Shown piece by piece: positions 23,043-33,457 of a DNA stretch of 64,000 bases. Location: positions 58,501-122,500 of the forward strand of contig NZ_CP051428.1 of assembly GCF_012676905.1 (NCBI RefSeq), in the 5' to 3' direction. How positions within the stretch are numbered: the first letter of the stretch is position 1; each line of letters starts with the position of its first letter. This stretch comes from Paenibacillus albicereus. Its GTDB lineage: Bacteria > Bacillota > Bacilli > Paenibacillales > Paenibacillaceae. The notes under the pieces were generated by a model. It worked only from the letters and a program-made list of their open reading frames with translations. It made no database searches and was not told the origin of the DNA. The position numbers and the translations under genes were made by a program.

Positions 23043-25538
23043 ATGAAGGAAAAGGCCAACGTTGTTCTGTTCCCCGGCCAGCCTCGGACAAGCCGTGCGG
23101 CGGAGGCGCTGCGCAAGGGGAAGGAGAGGGCGGCCCAGTGGAGAGCGTTCCAGCTGATCGCCTCGAAGCGCTGGACGATCTTGCTGGCCGTCGTCGGGTT
23201 CCTGCTCGGACGGGCGGTCATCCTGGAGAACTTGATGCCGTTCGCTCCCGCATACTTTGCGGTCATCTACTTTCTCCGAAGGGATATGTACAAGCTGACC
23301 GCGGTGACGCTCGTCGCCGGCAGCCTGCTGGCGGCGACGCCAAGCGCGATCCCGATCGCGATGGAGATCGCGGTGCTGTTCCTTCTGCTGAAGGGACTGG
23401 AGGTGTACGAGAAAGCGGAGCTGTCGCAGGCGCCGATCCTCGTGTTCCTGGCGACGCTCGTCGTGAAGCTGTTCGGGGCGTTCGTGCAAGGGACGCTCGG
23501 CTGGTACGACCTGATGATGGTCGGCGTAGAGTCGGCGCTCGCCTTCGTCCTGACGCTGGTGTTCGTGCAGGCGATCCCGGTGCTGACGATGACGCGCAAG
23601 AGCAACTCGCTCAAGAACGAAGAGATCATCTGCCTCATGATCCTGATGGCGTCGGTCATGACGGGCGCGGTCGGCTGGAGCATCGAGGGGCTGTCGCTGG
23701 AGCATATCCTGTCCCGCTACATGCTGCTGCTGTTCGCGCTGGCGGGAGGCGCGCCGCTCGGGGCCTCGGTCGGCGTCGTCGCCGGCCTCATCCTCAGCCT
23801 CGCCAATCTGAACGCGGTCGTGCAGATGAGCGTGCTGGCGTTTTCCGGCCTGCTCGCGGGGCTGCTGCGGGAAGGCGGAAGGATGGCGGTCGCGTTCGGC
23901 ATGCTGCTCGGCACGTCGATCCTCTCCTTATATGTAGGCGGAGGGATGGACGTCATGGCGAGCACCTGGGAGTCGGTCGTCGCCGCCGCGCTGTTCCTGC
24001 TCACGCCGAAGCTCGTCGTGAAGACGATCTCGCGCTACGTGCCGGGCACGAGCGAGCATGTGAAGTCGCAGCATGAGTACGCGAAACGCGTGCGAGAAGT
24101 GACGGCGCAGCGCGTGACGCAGTTCTCGGAAGTGTTCCGCCAGCTGGCGAGCAGCTTCGGACAGCTCAATACGGCCGCTCCGCAGAAGGCGGCCGAGGAG
24201 GAGCTGGAGCATTTCATGAATGCCGCTTCTTCTAAAGTATGCGCCAGCTGCCACCGCAAGGACCTGTGCTGGAGCTCGAAGTTCATGGACACCTACAAGA
24301 TGATGACCGAGATGATGACGACGATCGACGAGGGGGAATATACCGGCAAAAAAGACATGCCGAGGACGTGGACGAGCCACTGCAGCAAGACGCATCCGGT
24401 CATGAACGCCTTGCAGCAGCAGCATGAGCGCTACAAGCACGACATGCATTGGAAGCGGCAAATCTTCGAATCGCGGCAGCTGGTCGCCGATCAGCTGACC
24501 GGCGTCTCGCAGATCATGGAGGATCTGGCGAGGGAGATCCAGCGGGAGGGCCAGCAGCTGCATCTGCAGGAGGAGCAGATCCGGGACGCGCTGGAGGCGC
24601 TGGGACTGTCCATCCACGGCATCGACATCATCAATCTGGAAGAGGGGAATGTGGAGATTGAGGTTTATCATACTTTCCCGCAGGGACACGACGAGGGCCG
24701 CAAGATTATTGCGCCGCTGCTCAGCGACATTCTGGGCGAGCATGTGGCGGTGAAGGCGGAGCGGGAGCCGCTGAAAAACGGCGAGCCCCGGCTGCTGCGC
24801 TTCGGCTCGGCCAAGGAGTACGAGGTCGCGACCGGCATCGCCGGCGCGGCGAAGGGCGGCGGGCTGCTGTCGGGAGACAGCTTCAGCACGGTCGAGCTCG
24901 GCAACGGCAAGTTCGCGGTCGCGATCAGCGACGGCATGGGCAACGGGGAAAGGGCGCGGCTGGAGAGCAGCACGGCGCTCAGCATCCTGCAGCAGCTGCT
25001 GCAGTCGGGCATGGACGAGCAGCTGGCGATCAAGTCGGTCAACTCGGTGCTGATGCTCCGCTCGCCCGACGAGATGTTCGCCACGGTGGACGTGGCGCTG
25101 ATCGACCTGTACACGGCGCAGACGACGTTCATGAAGATCGGCTCGACGCCGAGCTTCATCAAGCGCGGCAGCGAGGTCATCCCGGTGGCCGCCAACAACC
25201 TGCCGATCGGCATCCTGCAGGACATCGACGTCGACCTCATCCGCATGCAGCTGCAGCCGGGCGACACGCTCATCATGATGACGGACGGCATCTACGACGC
25301 TCCGGGCCACGCGGTGAACAAGGAGCTGTGGATGAAGCGCATCATCCAGGAGATGGGCACCGACGATCCGCAGCAGATCGCGGACATGCTGCTCGAGCGC
25401 GTCGTGCGGCAGTACAAGGGCGAGATCGTGGACGACATGACGGTCGTCGTCGCCCAGGTGGACAAGCATCTGCCGGAGTGGGCCACGTTCCGCTGGCCGG
25501 GGATGAGCAAGCTGGAGCGGCCGCGCACGGTGAGCTAG
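23043..25538 (+). CDS. spoIIE: Stage II sporulation protein E, serine phosphatase
   Basis: The 831-residue protein matches the family length (B. subtilis 827). Residues about 45-325 contain some ten membrane helices, followed by a regulatory region with cysteine pairs (KVCASCHRKDLCW). The C-terminal PP2C-type phosphatase (about 585-825) shows SGDSFSTVELGNGKFAVAIS, DGMGNGERA and MTDGIYDA with metal-binding Asp. SpoIIE localises to the polar septum and dephosphorylates SpoIIAA to release sigma-F in the forespore. Start ATG 23043 follows GGTGGT. The upstream promoter matches Spo0A control. Confidence 0.96.
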   Translation: MKEKANVVLFPGQPRTSRAAEALRKGKERAAQWRAFQLIASKRWTILLAVVGFLLGRAVILENLMPFAPAYFAVIYFLRRDMYKLTAVTLVAGSLLAATPSAIPIAMEIAVLFLLLKGLEVYEKAELSQAPILVFLATLVVKLFGAFVQGTLGWYDLMMVGVESALAFVLTLVFVQAIPVLTMTRKSNSLKNEEIICLMILMASVMTGAVGWSIEGLSLEHILSRYMLLLFALAGGAPLGASVGVVAGLILSLANLNAVVQMSVLAFSGLLAGLLREGGRMAVAFGMLLGTSILSLYVGGGMDVMASTWESVVAAALFLLTPKLVVKTISRYVPGTSEHVKSQHEYAKRVREVTAQRVTQFSEVFRQLASSFGQLNTAAPQKAAEEELEHFMNAASSKVCASCHRKDLCWSSKFMDTYKMMTEMMTTIDEGEYTGKKDMPRTWTSHCSKTHPVMNALQQQHERYKHDMHWKRQIFESRQLVADQLTGVSQIMEDLAREIQREGQQLHLQEEQIRDALEALGLSIHGIDIINLEEGNVEIEVYHTFPQGHDEGRKIIAPLLSDILGEHVAVKAEREPLKNGEPRLLRFGSAKEYEVATGIAGAAKGGGLLSGDSFSTVELGNGKFAVAISDGMGNGERARLESSTALSILQQLLQSGMDEQLAIKSVNSVLMLRSPDEMFATVDVALIDLYTAQTTFMKIGSTPSFIKRGSEVIPVAANNLPIGILQDIDVDLIRMQLQPGDTLIMMTDGIYDAPGHAVNKELWMKRIIQEMGTDDPQQIADMLLERVVRQYKGEIVDDMTVVVAQVDKHLPEWATFRWPGMSKLERPRTVS

Positions 25539-25653
25539 GGCGGCGGCGCGAGGGACATCGGACGACATCGGCGTACGGCAGAGCCGCGAGGGGCGGCCCG
25601 CCGGACCTTGAGCATAGATCAATCGCTCCACCATTCGAAGGAGGAATTCGATC

Positions 25654-26481
25654 ATGACTACCCTTATCCGCAAGAACCCGGGCAGCGCCCGCTCCCGCAA
25701 GAAGCGCGAAAGCCTGCAGCTGAAGCAGCAGCAGAGGATCGAAGAGCAGCAGCGGCTGCAGGAGGAGCAGCAGCTGGAGGCGGCTCGCCGCCGCCGGGAG
25801 CAGGAGCGGGAGAGGCGCCGCGAGGCGGAGGCCCGGCTCGAGGAGCTGCGCCTCGAGGAGCTGCTGATGCGCGAGATGGAGCGCATGCGGCTCGCGGCGG
25901 ACAAGAAGCGCGGCAAGCGGCTGTGGACCGCCGAGGAGCGGATGGCGCAGCGCGCGTTCGCCGCGGCGCTCATGGAGTCGGCGGCGGCCGCGCAGGCGGA
26001 GCGCGAGGCCGAGCGCTCCGGCTATGCCGAGGGCTGGATGCCCGCGGCAGCCGCAGGCGGCGGGCGCCGCCCGGGCGGAGCGGGCGGCGCGAGGACGGCG
26101 GCGGCGGAGCGGACGGGCTCCCGGGCGAAGCTGGAGCTCGTGGCGAAGCCGCCGTCGGAGCCGAGCGGAGGCGGGCGCAGCCGCGCCGCCGGAGGCATGG
26201 CGCCGCCGGGCAAGGGCGGCGGCCTGGCGGAGGCGCGGCAGGGGGATGCCGCGCCGGGAGCCTTGCCGCTGGGCCGGGCGTCTGCCGGCCAGCTGGAGCG
26301 GCTCGCCGCCGACGTGCTTGCGGCGGCGGGGAGCGGGCGGCGACGAAGCCGCGCCGCCCAGGCGCTCCGAAGGCGGCGCGGGCCGGTGCGCAGCCCATGC
26401 GGCGGCGAGGCGGGACGCCTGCGGCTCGTGGGGCCGGGGCGACCTTCGGGGGAGGAGGCCCGCGGCGGCAAGCCCCGCTGA
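25654..26481 (+). CDS. Unrecognised protein with charged coiled coil and low-complexity tail
   Basis: I do not recognise this 275-residue protein. A very strong SD (AAGGAGGAATT, 25639-25649) and high GC at third codon positions support a real gene. Residues 15-75 are a long Arg/Glu/Gln coiled coil (KQQQRIEEQQRLQEEQQLEA), 80-130 are Ala-rich with a motif KRLWTAEERMAQRAFAAALM, and the rest is Gly/Ala/Arg-rich and probably disordered. No signal peptide or membrane helix. It sits 115 nt behind spoIIE and ends before a terminator at 26737, so it may be co-transcribed at sporulation onset (inference). Confidence 0.7.
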   Translation: MTTLIRKNPGSARSRKKRESLQLKQQQRIEEQQRLQEEQQLEAARRRREQERERRREAEARLEELRLEELLMREMERMRLAADKKRGKRLWTAEERMAQRAFAAALMESAAAAQAEREAERSGYAEGWMPAAAAGGGRRPGGAGGARTAAAERTGSRAKLELVAKPPSEPSGGGRSRAAGGMAPPGKGGGLAEARQGDAAPGALPLGRASAGQLERLAADVLAAAGSGRRRSRAAQALRRRRGPVRSPCGGEAGRLRLVGPGRPSGEEARGGKPR

Positions 26482-27095
26482 GCCCGGCGTCGGAGCCGGG
26501 AGCGACAACCGAATAGCTTTCCGAACTTATCCATTCGACGCCGAGCCTCGCCGGGTCCGGAGCGGTCAGCCGTCCGCCCGCCGCGCCTGAGCTCCGCATT
26601 CCAATAGCGGCCGCGCCTCATCCTGAGGTCCGAGCCAGCCTTGATCGAGAGGCGCCTCATTCGGCGCCTGAGCGAGCCGCCGCACCGTCTCTAACTTCTG
26701 GCCTCGCCTCCTGCGGTGGCGCGCCAAACCATGCCGACCGGCAGCCCCCATTCGGGCCGCCGGTTTTTTCTTTCTTTCCGATCCTCTTTCAAGCTTCATG
26801 AGCAACCAAGTCTGTATTTGCCTTCGCTCCTTTGCGGATAGCGAACAAGCAGGCGCCAGCAAAAAGGGTTGCTCCGATTGAAGTCGATGCTAGAAACCTG
26901 ACATTATCCTCTGAAAAGCTTGAATGTACATGATCTTGTACCCATTCCGCTCCTATATTCAACACTTATTCATTGCATATGCAATCCATTTACAAAAAAC
27001 TCATGATATTCATGATGAAGATTCATCTTTGCCATCCAACATTTTCCGTTATAATAAACGCGATATCCTCTATTCTCCTCAAGGAGCTGACGAAC
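26482..27095. other. Gene-free stretch with a terminator and a promoter
   Basis: About 610 nt without a convincing gene. It holds the terminator at 26737-26769. AT-rich DNA from 26780 has TTTGCC (27028-27033), 16 bp and TATAAT (27050-27055), the likely promoter of the nuclease gene. TCATGATattCATGATGA-type short repeats lie at 27001-27017. Confidence 0.6.
26737..26769 (+). terminator. Terminator downstream of the 275-aa gene
   Basis: CCGGCAGCCC and GGGCCGCCGG pair with one mismatch, followed by seven T (26763-26769). Confidence 0.8.
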
Positions 27096-30000
27096 TTGCC
27101 CTCCCATCATCCCGCATCCTTCTTGATTCGTTCCAAAAGGAGCATCAGCCTGTTCACCGCGCTCGCCTTGCTGGCGACGCTGCTTCTGCCTGCCGGCATG
27201 GCGACGACAGTCCGCGCCGCAGCGGCCGGTCATGTCGTCATCAGCCAGATTTTCGGCGCTGGCGGCAACAACGGCGCTCCATACAACGCCGACTTCATCG
27301 AGCTGTACAACCCGACGAGCGAGACGGTGAGCCTGACGGACTGGAAGCTCGACTATGCCAGCTCCACCGGGAATTACCCGGCCTCCGCTCCTAACGGCAA
27401 TATTTTAATGCTTTCGGGCTCCATTCCGCCGGGAGGCTACTTCCTGACGAAGCAGGCTTCGGGAGGAAGCAACGGAGCGGCGCTGCCGACTCCGGATGCG
27501 ACGGGGACGCTCAACCTGAGCGGAAGCAGCGGCAAGGTCCGCCTGTCCAACGCTTCCGGCGCCGTCATCGACAGGGTCGGCTACGGCACGGCGGCTACAG
27601 CGTTCGAGGGCTCCGGTCCGACGGCAACGCTGTCTGCCGTGATCGCCGCCATCCGCAAGCCGTCGTACGCGGGCGGAAATGACCGCGGTCTGGACACGGA
27701 CAACAACGCCGCTGACTTCATGACGGACAAAGCTCCGGCACCGCGCAACAGCGCCTCCCCGGTTGACCTGCCGTCCGTCGTGACCGTCCAGCCCGTGACG
27801 GGCAGCCCGGCTCCGAACGCATGGCCGGCCGGCACGGCGGTGACGCTGTCGACGGCGACCGCTGGCGCCTCCGTCTACTACTCGACGTCCGCCGATTCCA
27901 CGTATCGCGCTTTCACCAGCCCGATCCTGCTGACGGAATCGGTCACCTACCATACCTATGCCGTCAAGGATGGCGCAGAGGATAGCGCGTCCCGCCACCT
28001 GGCCTATGACGTGCTGGCCAAGCAATCGGTCGCCGACGCCCGCCTCGCTCCGGTCGGACGCAATGTCTGGACCGAAGGCGTCGTCACCGCCGTGAGCGGC
28101 AAGGAAGCCTACGTCCAGGACGGCACGGCGGCCATTGTGCTGTACGACTACCCGGATCAGCTCCGCGCGGGCGACCGGGTCAGCGTGCAGGGCGAGATGG
28201 TCCACTACAACAACCTGCAGGAGCTCAAGCCCGCAGCCGGTCTTACGCTCGAGATTCTGGAGCGCGACCAGCCGGTGCCGGCGGTCCGCGCCGTCACGCC
28301 GGAGCAGCTCACCGCTCCGGCCGGCGAGGGGCTGGAAGCGCAGCTCGTGCAGCTCGACAACGTGACGATCGGAGCGAAGTCCGGCACCACCTGGACGGCC
28401 AAGCAGGCCGGCTCCGACGTCAGCTTCGCCATCTACTCCAGCTCGGCCAAGCTCAAGGAGAACGCCCGGTTCGAACGCGTCATCGGCGTCGTCAAGCAGT
28501 ATGCGAGCTTCTACCAGCTCGTGCCGCTCGACGACAGCATGCTGGTCGACCAGCTGTTCACCGTGCTCGCCAGCCCGGCCAGCGGCATCGTCGCTCCCGG
28601 CACCCGCGTCGCGCTGAGCGTGCCGGCCGGCGACCTGCCGATCCGCTACACGCTCGACGGCTCCGAGCCGACGGCGTCCAGCCCGCTCTACGAAGAGCCG
28701 ATCCTCGTCGACCGCGCGATGACGATCCGGGCGTTCGCGACGGACGGCGCGCAGCGCACCGAGACGCTCTCCTTCTCCTACCAGCTGGCGGGAGAGGTCG
28801 GCATCCGCGACATTCAAGGCAAGGGCCACGCCTCCCCGTTCGTCGGCCAGACGATCCAGGGCGTGAAGGGCGTCGTCACGCAGCTCGGCTACAATCTGGC
28901 GAGCGCGACTCCGTCCTACAAGGGCTTCTACATCCAGACGCTGCAGGCGGACAGCGACCCGGCCACCTCCGAGGGACTGTTCGTGTACAGCACGGATGCG
29001 TCCAATAAGCCGGCTGTCGGCGATGTCGTCGAAGTGAGCGGCAAGATCGACGAGTACAACGAAGGGCTGCCGGCGAACCTGACGTCGACGCAGCTCGCGC
29101 TGGCCAGCATCTCCGTGCTGGAGAGCGGCCATGAGCTGCCGGCTCCGGTCGTGCTCGGCGTCCAGGGCCGCCAGATCCCGACGCCGACGATCGACGACGA
29201 CGGCATGAGCGTCTTCGATCCGGAGAACGACGCGATCGACTTCTATGAGTCGCTCGAGGGCATGCGCGTCCAGGCTCCGGCTCCGGTCATCACGAGCCCG
29301 TACTGGGTCAGCAGCGGCCTATACACGATCGCGACGCGCATCGACAACGGCGTCCGCGAGCTCGTGACGCCGGCCGGCGGCCTCGCGCTGGGGGCGTACA
29401 AGGACTACAACCCGCAGCGCGTCCTGATCCTTTCGCAAAATCCGGGCATCGAGGTGGGCACGGGCGACCGCTTCGCCGGCGACGTCGTCGGCGCGCTCGG
29501 CTATCATGCCGGCAACTACAAGCTGATCCCGGCGCCGGGCAGTCTGCCTGCGATCGAGACGAGCTCCTTTGTCCAGGAGACGACGACGCTGCAGCCGGCG
29601 GACGACAAGCTGCTCGTCGCCAGCTACAACATCGAGAACTTCTACCCGGGCGTCAAGGCGGAGAAGATCGAGAAGCTCGGCGACTCCATCGCCCGCAACC
29701 TCAAGGCGCCGGACATCATCACCGTCATCGAGATGCAGGACCGCAACGGCGAGGGCAAAGGCGACGTCGTCGAAGCGGACGCGACGGCGCTGATCGCGGC
29801 GATCGCCGCCAAGGGCGGACCGACGTACACGTACGTCGACATCGCCCCGGTCTACAACGAGGATGGCGGAGCGCCGGACGGCAACATCCGCGTCGGCTTC
29901 CTTTACAACGCCGAGCGCGTGCAGCTGGCGGACAGCGTGCAGGGCCGCAAGGGCGGCTCCACGGAAGCGACGGCCTATGACGCCGCCTCCGACTCGCTGA

Positions 30001-33000
30001 CGCTCAACCCGGGGCGCGTCGACCCGGCGAACGATGCGTTCAAGGCCTCGCGCAAGCCATTGGCCGGGCAGTTCGTGTTCCAGGGGCGCAAGGTGATCGT
30101 CGTCGCGAACCATTTCAACTCCAAGGGCAGCGACCAGGGGCCGTTCGGTGCCGCGCAGCCGCCGATCCTGACCAGCGAGAAGACGCGCTGGGATATCGCT
30201 GCCGTCGTGAACGGCTTCGTGAAGACCATCGTCCAGGCGAATCCGGAAGCGAACGTCGTCGTCACCGGCGACCTCAACGACTTTCAATTCACGCCGACCG
30301 CCAAGACCCTGAAGGGCGGAGAGCTGGCGAACCTGATCGATACGCTTCCTGCCGGCGAGCAGTATACGTACACCTACGACGGCAACTCGCAAGTGCTCGA
30401 CCATATCCTCGTCAGCCGCAACCTGCTGGTCGGCTCCAAGGTCGACGTCGTTCACCTGAACGCCGACTTCCCGGAATCGCGCGGACGCGTGTCCGACCAT
30501 GATCCGGTGCTCGCGCAGATCGATCTGACACCGGCGCCGAAGCCGGACTTCCGCATGACGCTGCTGCATACGAACGATACGCATGCCAACCTCGACACGA
30601 CGAGCGCGCCGTCGTCCGTCGCCCGCCGCGTGACGGCGGTCAAGGAGCAGCGCGCGACCGCAGTCAACCCGCTGCTTGTCGATGCGGGGGACGTGTTCTC
30701 GGGCACGCTCTACTTCAACAAGTACGAGGGCATGGCCGACCTGGCGTTCATGAACCTGATGCAGTACGACGCCATGACGTTCGGCAACCATGAGTTCGAC
30801 AAGAACGCGGACGTGCTGGCCCGCTTCGTGAAGGGCGCGTCGTTCCCGTTCGTCTCGTCCAACGTGGACTTCTCCGGCGAAGCCGCGCTGCAGGCGCTCG
30901 TCCGCCCGGCGGCTGGACAGGCGGCCGCAGGCGAAATCTACCCGACGATCGTCAAGACGTTCGGCAGCGAGAAGGTCGGCCTGATCGGCCTGACGACGCC
31001 GGATACGGCCAACATCGCGTCTCCGGGAGCGGTGACGTTCGCCGACCCGGCCGCGAGCGCGGCGGGCGCCGTCAAGCAGCTGCAGGAGCAGGGCATCGAC
31101 AAGATCGTCGCCCTGTCCCATCTCGGCTACGACGAGGACGTCAAGCTGGCGCAGGCGGTGGCGGGCATCGACGTCATCGTCGGCGGCCACTCCCACACCA
31201 AGCTGGACCACCCGGTCGTAGACCGGACGCATGAAGCGCCGACGCTGATCGTGCAGACAGGAGAGAAGGGCCAGTTCCTCGGCCGCCTGGACGTCGCCTT
31301 CGACGAGGCAGGGGTCATCTCCGAGTACGACGGCAAGCTCATTTCCATCGAGGAGAAAAACGGCAGCGCCTACGTGCTGGCGAACGATGCCGAGGCGGAA
31401 GCGCTGCTGAAGCGCGACTTCAAGCCGGGCGTCGACGCGCTCGGGCGCGATGTCGTCGCCCAATCGACCGTCGCGCTGAACGGCGTCCGCGATGACGTCC
31501 GCACCAAGGAGACGAACCTCGGCCGCCTGATCGCCGACGGCATGCTGAGCGCGGCCCGCAAGGCCGGCGCGGACGCGACGCTCGCGCTGCAGAACGGCGG
31601 CGGCATCCGCGCCTCCATCGAGGCCGGTCCGATCACGCTCGGCCAGGTGCTGACCGTGCTGCCTTTCAACAACGACCTAGTGACGGTCAAGCTGACCGGC
31701 AAGGAGATCCGCGAGGCGCTGGAGAACGGCGTGTCCAAGCTGCCGGCCTCCGACGGACGCTTCCCGCATGTGGCGGGCATGCGCTTCTACTACGACTCGC
31801 TCCAGCCAGCCGGCTCGCGCGTCGTCAAGATCGAGACGCTGCAGCCAGGCGGCAGCTACGCCCTCATGAAGGAGGACGCGACGTACGAGCTCGCGACCAA
31901 CGCCTTCACCGCACGCGGCGGCGACTTCTACGACTCTTTCGCCAAGGCGTACAACGAAGGCCGGGTCGTGCCGCTCTATCTGCCGGACTATGAAGTGATG
32001 AAGACGTACTTGGCGGAAAAGGGAACGATCGATGTAGCCACCGCTCCGGCAGGCCGCATCATCGACTTGAAGGGCGGCCCGCTGCCGGTCGATCCGACGC
32101 CAACCGCGACACCGACGCCAGGTCCGGTCGGCCCGACGCCGACGAGCACGCCGCAGCCGACCGCTTCGGCGACGCCTGCGCCTACGGCCACGCCAGGGGC
32201 GATCTCCCTTGAGCCGCAGCTGAGCATGCAAGGCGGCTTGACCGTCGGCTCCGCCACCGTCGGAGCGGAGCAAGCGCTTGCCTCGCTGCAAGCCGCCGCT
32301 GACGGCAAGCTGACGATCTCCGTCGGCGCAGCCGGCTCCGTCGACCGCACGGAGGTGACGCTGGCCTCCGGCACGATCGCCGCCCTGCTGGGCGCGCCAG
32401 CCTTCCGCGAGGCGTCCATCTCCGGGCCGCATGGCAGCTACGTGCTGACCCGCGCTCTGCTGGATTCGCTGGCCAAGGATGCGGCGGACGCCGCGCTGAC
32501 CGTCGCGATCGGCAGCGGGCAAGCCGCGCTGGAGCGCGCCAAGGCCGCCGGCCTGCCGGCGATCGGCTCCGCGGACTACGAGCTGACGCTGACGGCCGGG
32601 GGCCAGACGTCCGAGCCGAACCGCTTCGGCTCCTACGTCCAGCGTACGCTTGGCGCCGCAGACGCCGCTGCCGTGACCGCCGTCGTCCGCCTGGGCGCCG
32701 ACGCCTCCGGCAAGCTGACCTACGTGCCGGTGCCGTTCGTCGTGCGGGATGGCCGCATCGTCTTCTTCAGCCGCGGCAACAGCAGCTATGTCGCGCTCGG
32801 CGGCGGCGCAGCCGCCTTCGCCGACATGAGCGGCCACTGGGCCGCCTCGGCGGTGGCCGAGCTGGCCGGCAAGCGCATCGTCGCCGGCAAGAGCGCCTCG
32901 GCGTTCGCTCCGGGCGATGCCGTGACGCGCGCCGAGTTCGCGGTGCTGCTGGCCCGCACGCTCGGCCTGTCCGCCGGCTCCGCCGCGCCGTTCCGCGACA

Positions 33001-33362
33001 TCGCGGCGGGAGCGTGGCATGCCGACGGCATCGCCGCCGCAGCCGAAGCCGGCCTGATCGGCGGGTACGGGGACGGCAGCTTCCGTCCGCAGCAGCGCAT
33101 CTCCCGCCAGGAGATGGCGGTCATGACGCTGCGCGCCGTGCAGCTGGCCGGCCGCCAAGCTTCCGCTCCGCAAGCGGAAGCCGTCGCCTTCGCCGACGCG
33201 GAACGCATCGCAGCCTGGGCGGCGGATGCAGCGGCAGAGCTCAGCCGCTACGGCCTCGTCCAAGGCGACGACAAGGGCCGCTTCCAGCCGCTCGCGGGAG
33301 CGACGCGCGCCGAAAGCGCCGTGCTGCTGCAGCGCCTGCTGGCGCAAGCTTCGTTTGAATAG
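27096..33362 (+). CDS. Giant S-layer-anchored nuclease / 5'-nucleotidase
   Basis: The start is TTG 27096 with AAGGAG 9 nt upstream, giving 2088 residues. Order: signal peptide (1-40); lamin-tail-like domain (46-213); chitobiase-type beta domain (225-305); OB-fold (309-482); second chitobiase-type domain (489-565); ExeM/NucH-type OB region (569-822); endonuclease/exonuclease/phosphatase domain (836-1145: LLVASYNIENFYPG, ANHFNSKG, VVTGDLNDF, SDHDPVLAQ); UshA-type metallophosphatase (1152-1435: LLHTNDTHANL, FGNHEFDKN, VGGHSHTK) and its C-terminal domain (ALQNGGGIRASIE); Pro/Thr linker (1664-1704); an unassigned beta domain; three SLH domains (1907-2087). It would degrade nucleic acid to nucleosides at the wall. 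Compare B. subtilis YhcR, which pairs a different nuclease with 5'-nucleotidase. Confidence 0.93.
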   Translation: MPSHHPASFLIRSKRSISLFTALALLATLLLPAGMATTVRAAAAGHVVISQIFGAGGNNGAPYNADFIELYNPTSETVSLTDWKLDYASSTGNYPASAPNGNILMLSGSIPPGGYFLTKQASGGSNGAALPTPDATGTLNLSGSSGKVRLSNASGAVIDRVGYGTAATAFEGSGPTATLSAVIAAIRKPSYAGGNDRGLDTDNNAADFMTDKAPAPRNSASPVDLPSVVTVQPVTGSPAPNAWPAGTAVTLSTATAGASVYYSTSADSTYRAFTSPILLTESVTYHTYAVKDGAEDSASRHLAYDVLAKQSVADARLAPVGRNVWTEGVVTAVSGKEAYVQDGTAAIVLYDYPDQLRAGDRVSVQGEMVHYNNLQELKPAAGLTLEILERDQPVPAVRAVTPEQLTAPAGEGLEAQLVQLDNVTIGAKSGTTWTAKQAGSDVSFAIYSSSAKLKENARFERVIGVVKQYASFYQLVPLDDSMLVDQLFTVLASPASGIVAPGTRVALSVPAGDLPIRYTLDGSEPTASSPLYEEPILVDRAMTIRAFATDGAQRTETLSFSYQLAGEVGIRDIQGKGHASPFVGQTIQGVKGVVTQLGYNLASATPSYKGFYIQTLQADSDPATSEGLFVYSTDASNKPAVGDVVEVSGKIDEYNEGLPANLTSTQLALASISVLESGHELPAPVVLGVQGRQIPTPTIDDDGMSVFDPENDAIDFYESLEGMRVQAPAPVITSPYWVSSGLYTIATRIDNGVRELVTPAGGLALGAYKDYNPQRVLILSQNPGIEVGTGDRFAGDVVGALGYHAGNYKLIPAPGSLPAIETSSFVQETTTLQPADDKLLVASYNIENFYPGVKAEKIEKLGDSIARNLKAPDIITVIEMQDRNGEGKGDVVEADATALIAAIAAKGGPTYTYVDIAPVYNEDGGAPDGNIRVGFLYNAERVQLADSVQGRKGGSTEATAYDAASDSLTLNPGRVDPANDAFKASRKPLAGQFVFQGRKVIVVANHFNSKGSDQGPFGAAQPPILTSEKTRWDIAAVVNGFVKTIVQANPEANVVVTGDLNDFQFTPTAKTLKGGELANLIDTLPAGEQYTYTYDGNSQVLDHILVSRNLLVGSKVDVVHLNADFPESRGRVSDHDPVLAQIDLTPAPKPDFRMTLLHTNDTHANLDTTSAPSSVARRVTAVKEQRATAVNPLLVDAGDVFSGTLYFNKYEGMADLAFMNLMQYDAMTFGNHEFDKNADVLARFVKGASFPFVSSNVDFSGEAALQALVRPAAGQAAAGEIYPTIVKTFGSEKVGLIGLTTPDTANIASPGAVTFADPAASAAGAVKQLQEQGIDKIVALSHLGYDEDVKLAQAVAGIDVIVGGHSHTKLDHPVVDRTHEAPTLIVQTGEKGQFLGRLDVAFDEAGVISEYDGKLISIEEKNGSAYVLANDAEAEALLKRDFKPGVDALGRDVVAQSTVALNGVRDDVRTKETNLGRLIADGMLSAARKAGADATLALQNGGGIRASIEAGPITLGQVLTVLPFNNDLVTVKLTGKEIREALENGVSKLPASDGRFPHVAGMRFYYDSLQPAGSRVVKIETLQPGGSYALMKEDATYELATNAFTARGGDFYDSFAKAYNEGRVVPLYLPDYEVMKTYLAEKGTIDVATAPAGRIIDLKGGPLPVDPTPTATPTPGPVGPTPTSTPQPTASATPAPTATPGAISLEPQLSMQGGLTVGSATVGAEQALASLQAAADGKLTISVGAAGSVDRTEVTLASGTIAALLGAPAFREASISGPHGSYVLTRALLDSLAKDAADAALTVAIGSGQAALERAKAAGLPAIGSADYELTLTAGGQTSEPNRFGSYVQRTLGAADAAAVTAVVRLGADASGKLTYVPVPFVVRDGRIVFFSRGNSSYVALGGGAAAFADMSGHWAASAVAELAGKRIVAGKSASAFAPGDAVTRAEFAVLLARTLGLSAGSAAPFRDIAAGAWHADGIAAAAEAGLIGGYGDGSFRPQQRISRQEMAVMTLRAVQLAGRQASAPQAEAVAFADAERIAAWAADAAAELSRYGLVQGDDKGRFQPLAGATRAESAVLLQRLLAQASFE

Positions 33363-33378
33363 ACTTCCATGCAAAAAC

Positions 33379-33417
33379 AAACCGCTCTTCGGGGAAATCC
33401 CGGAGGGCGGTTTTTTT
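33379..33417 (+). terminator. Terminator of the nuclease gene
   Basis: AAACCGCTCTTCGGG and TCCCGGAGGGCGGTTT pair around a GAAA-type loop, with seven T. Confidence 0.88.
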
Positions 33418-33457
33418 CGACGGCGCCCCTTCTTCAAAACGAAAAAGCCCGCATCCC

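Noticed and set aside
26566..26862. A 98-codon minus-strand frame before the nuclease gene
   Set aside because: No ribosome site, basic low-complexity translation, and it runs across a + strand terminator.
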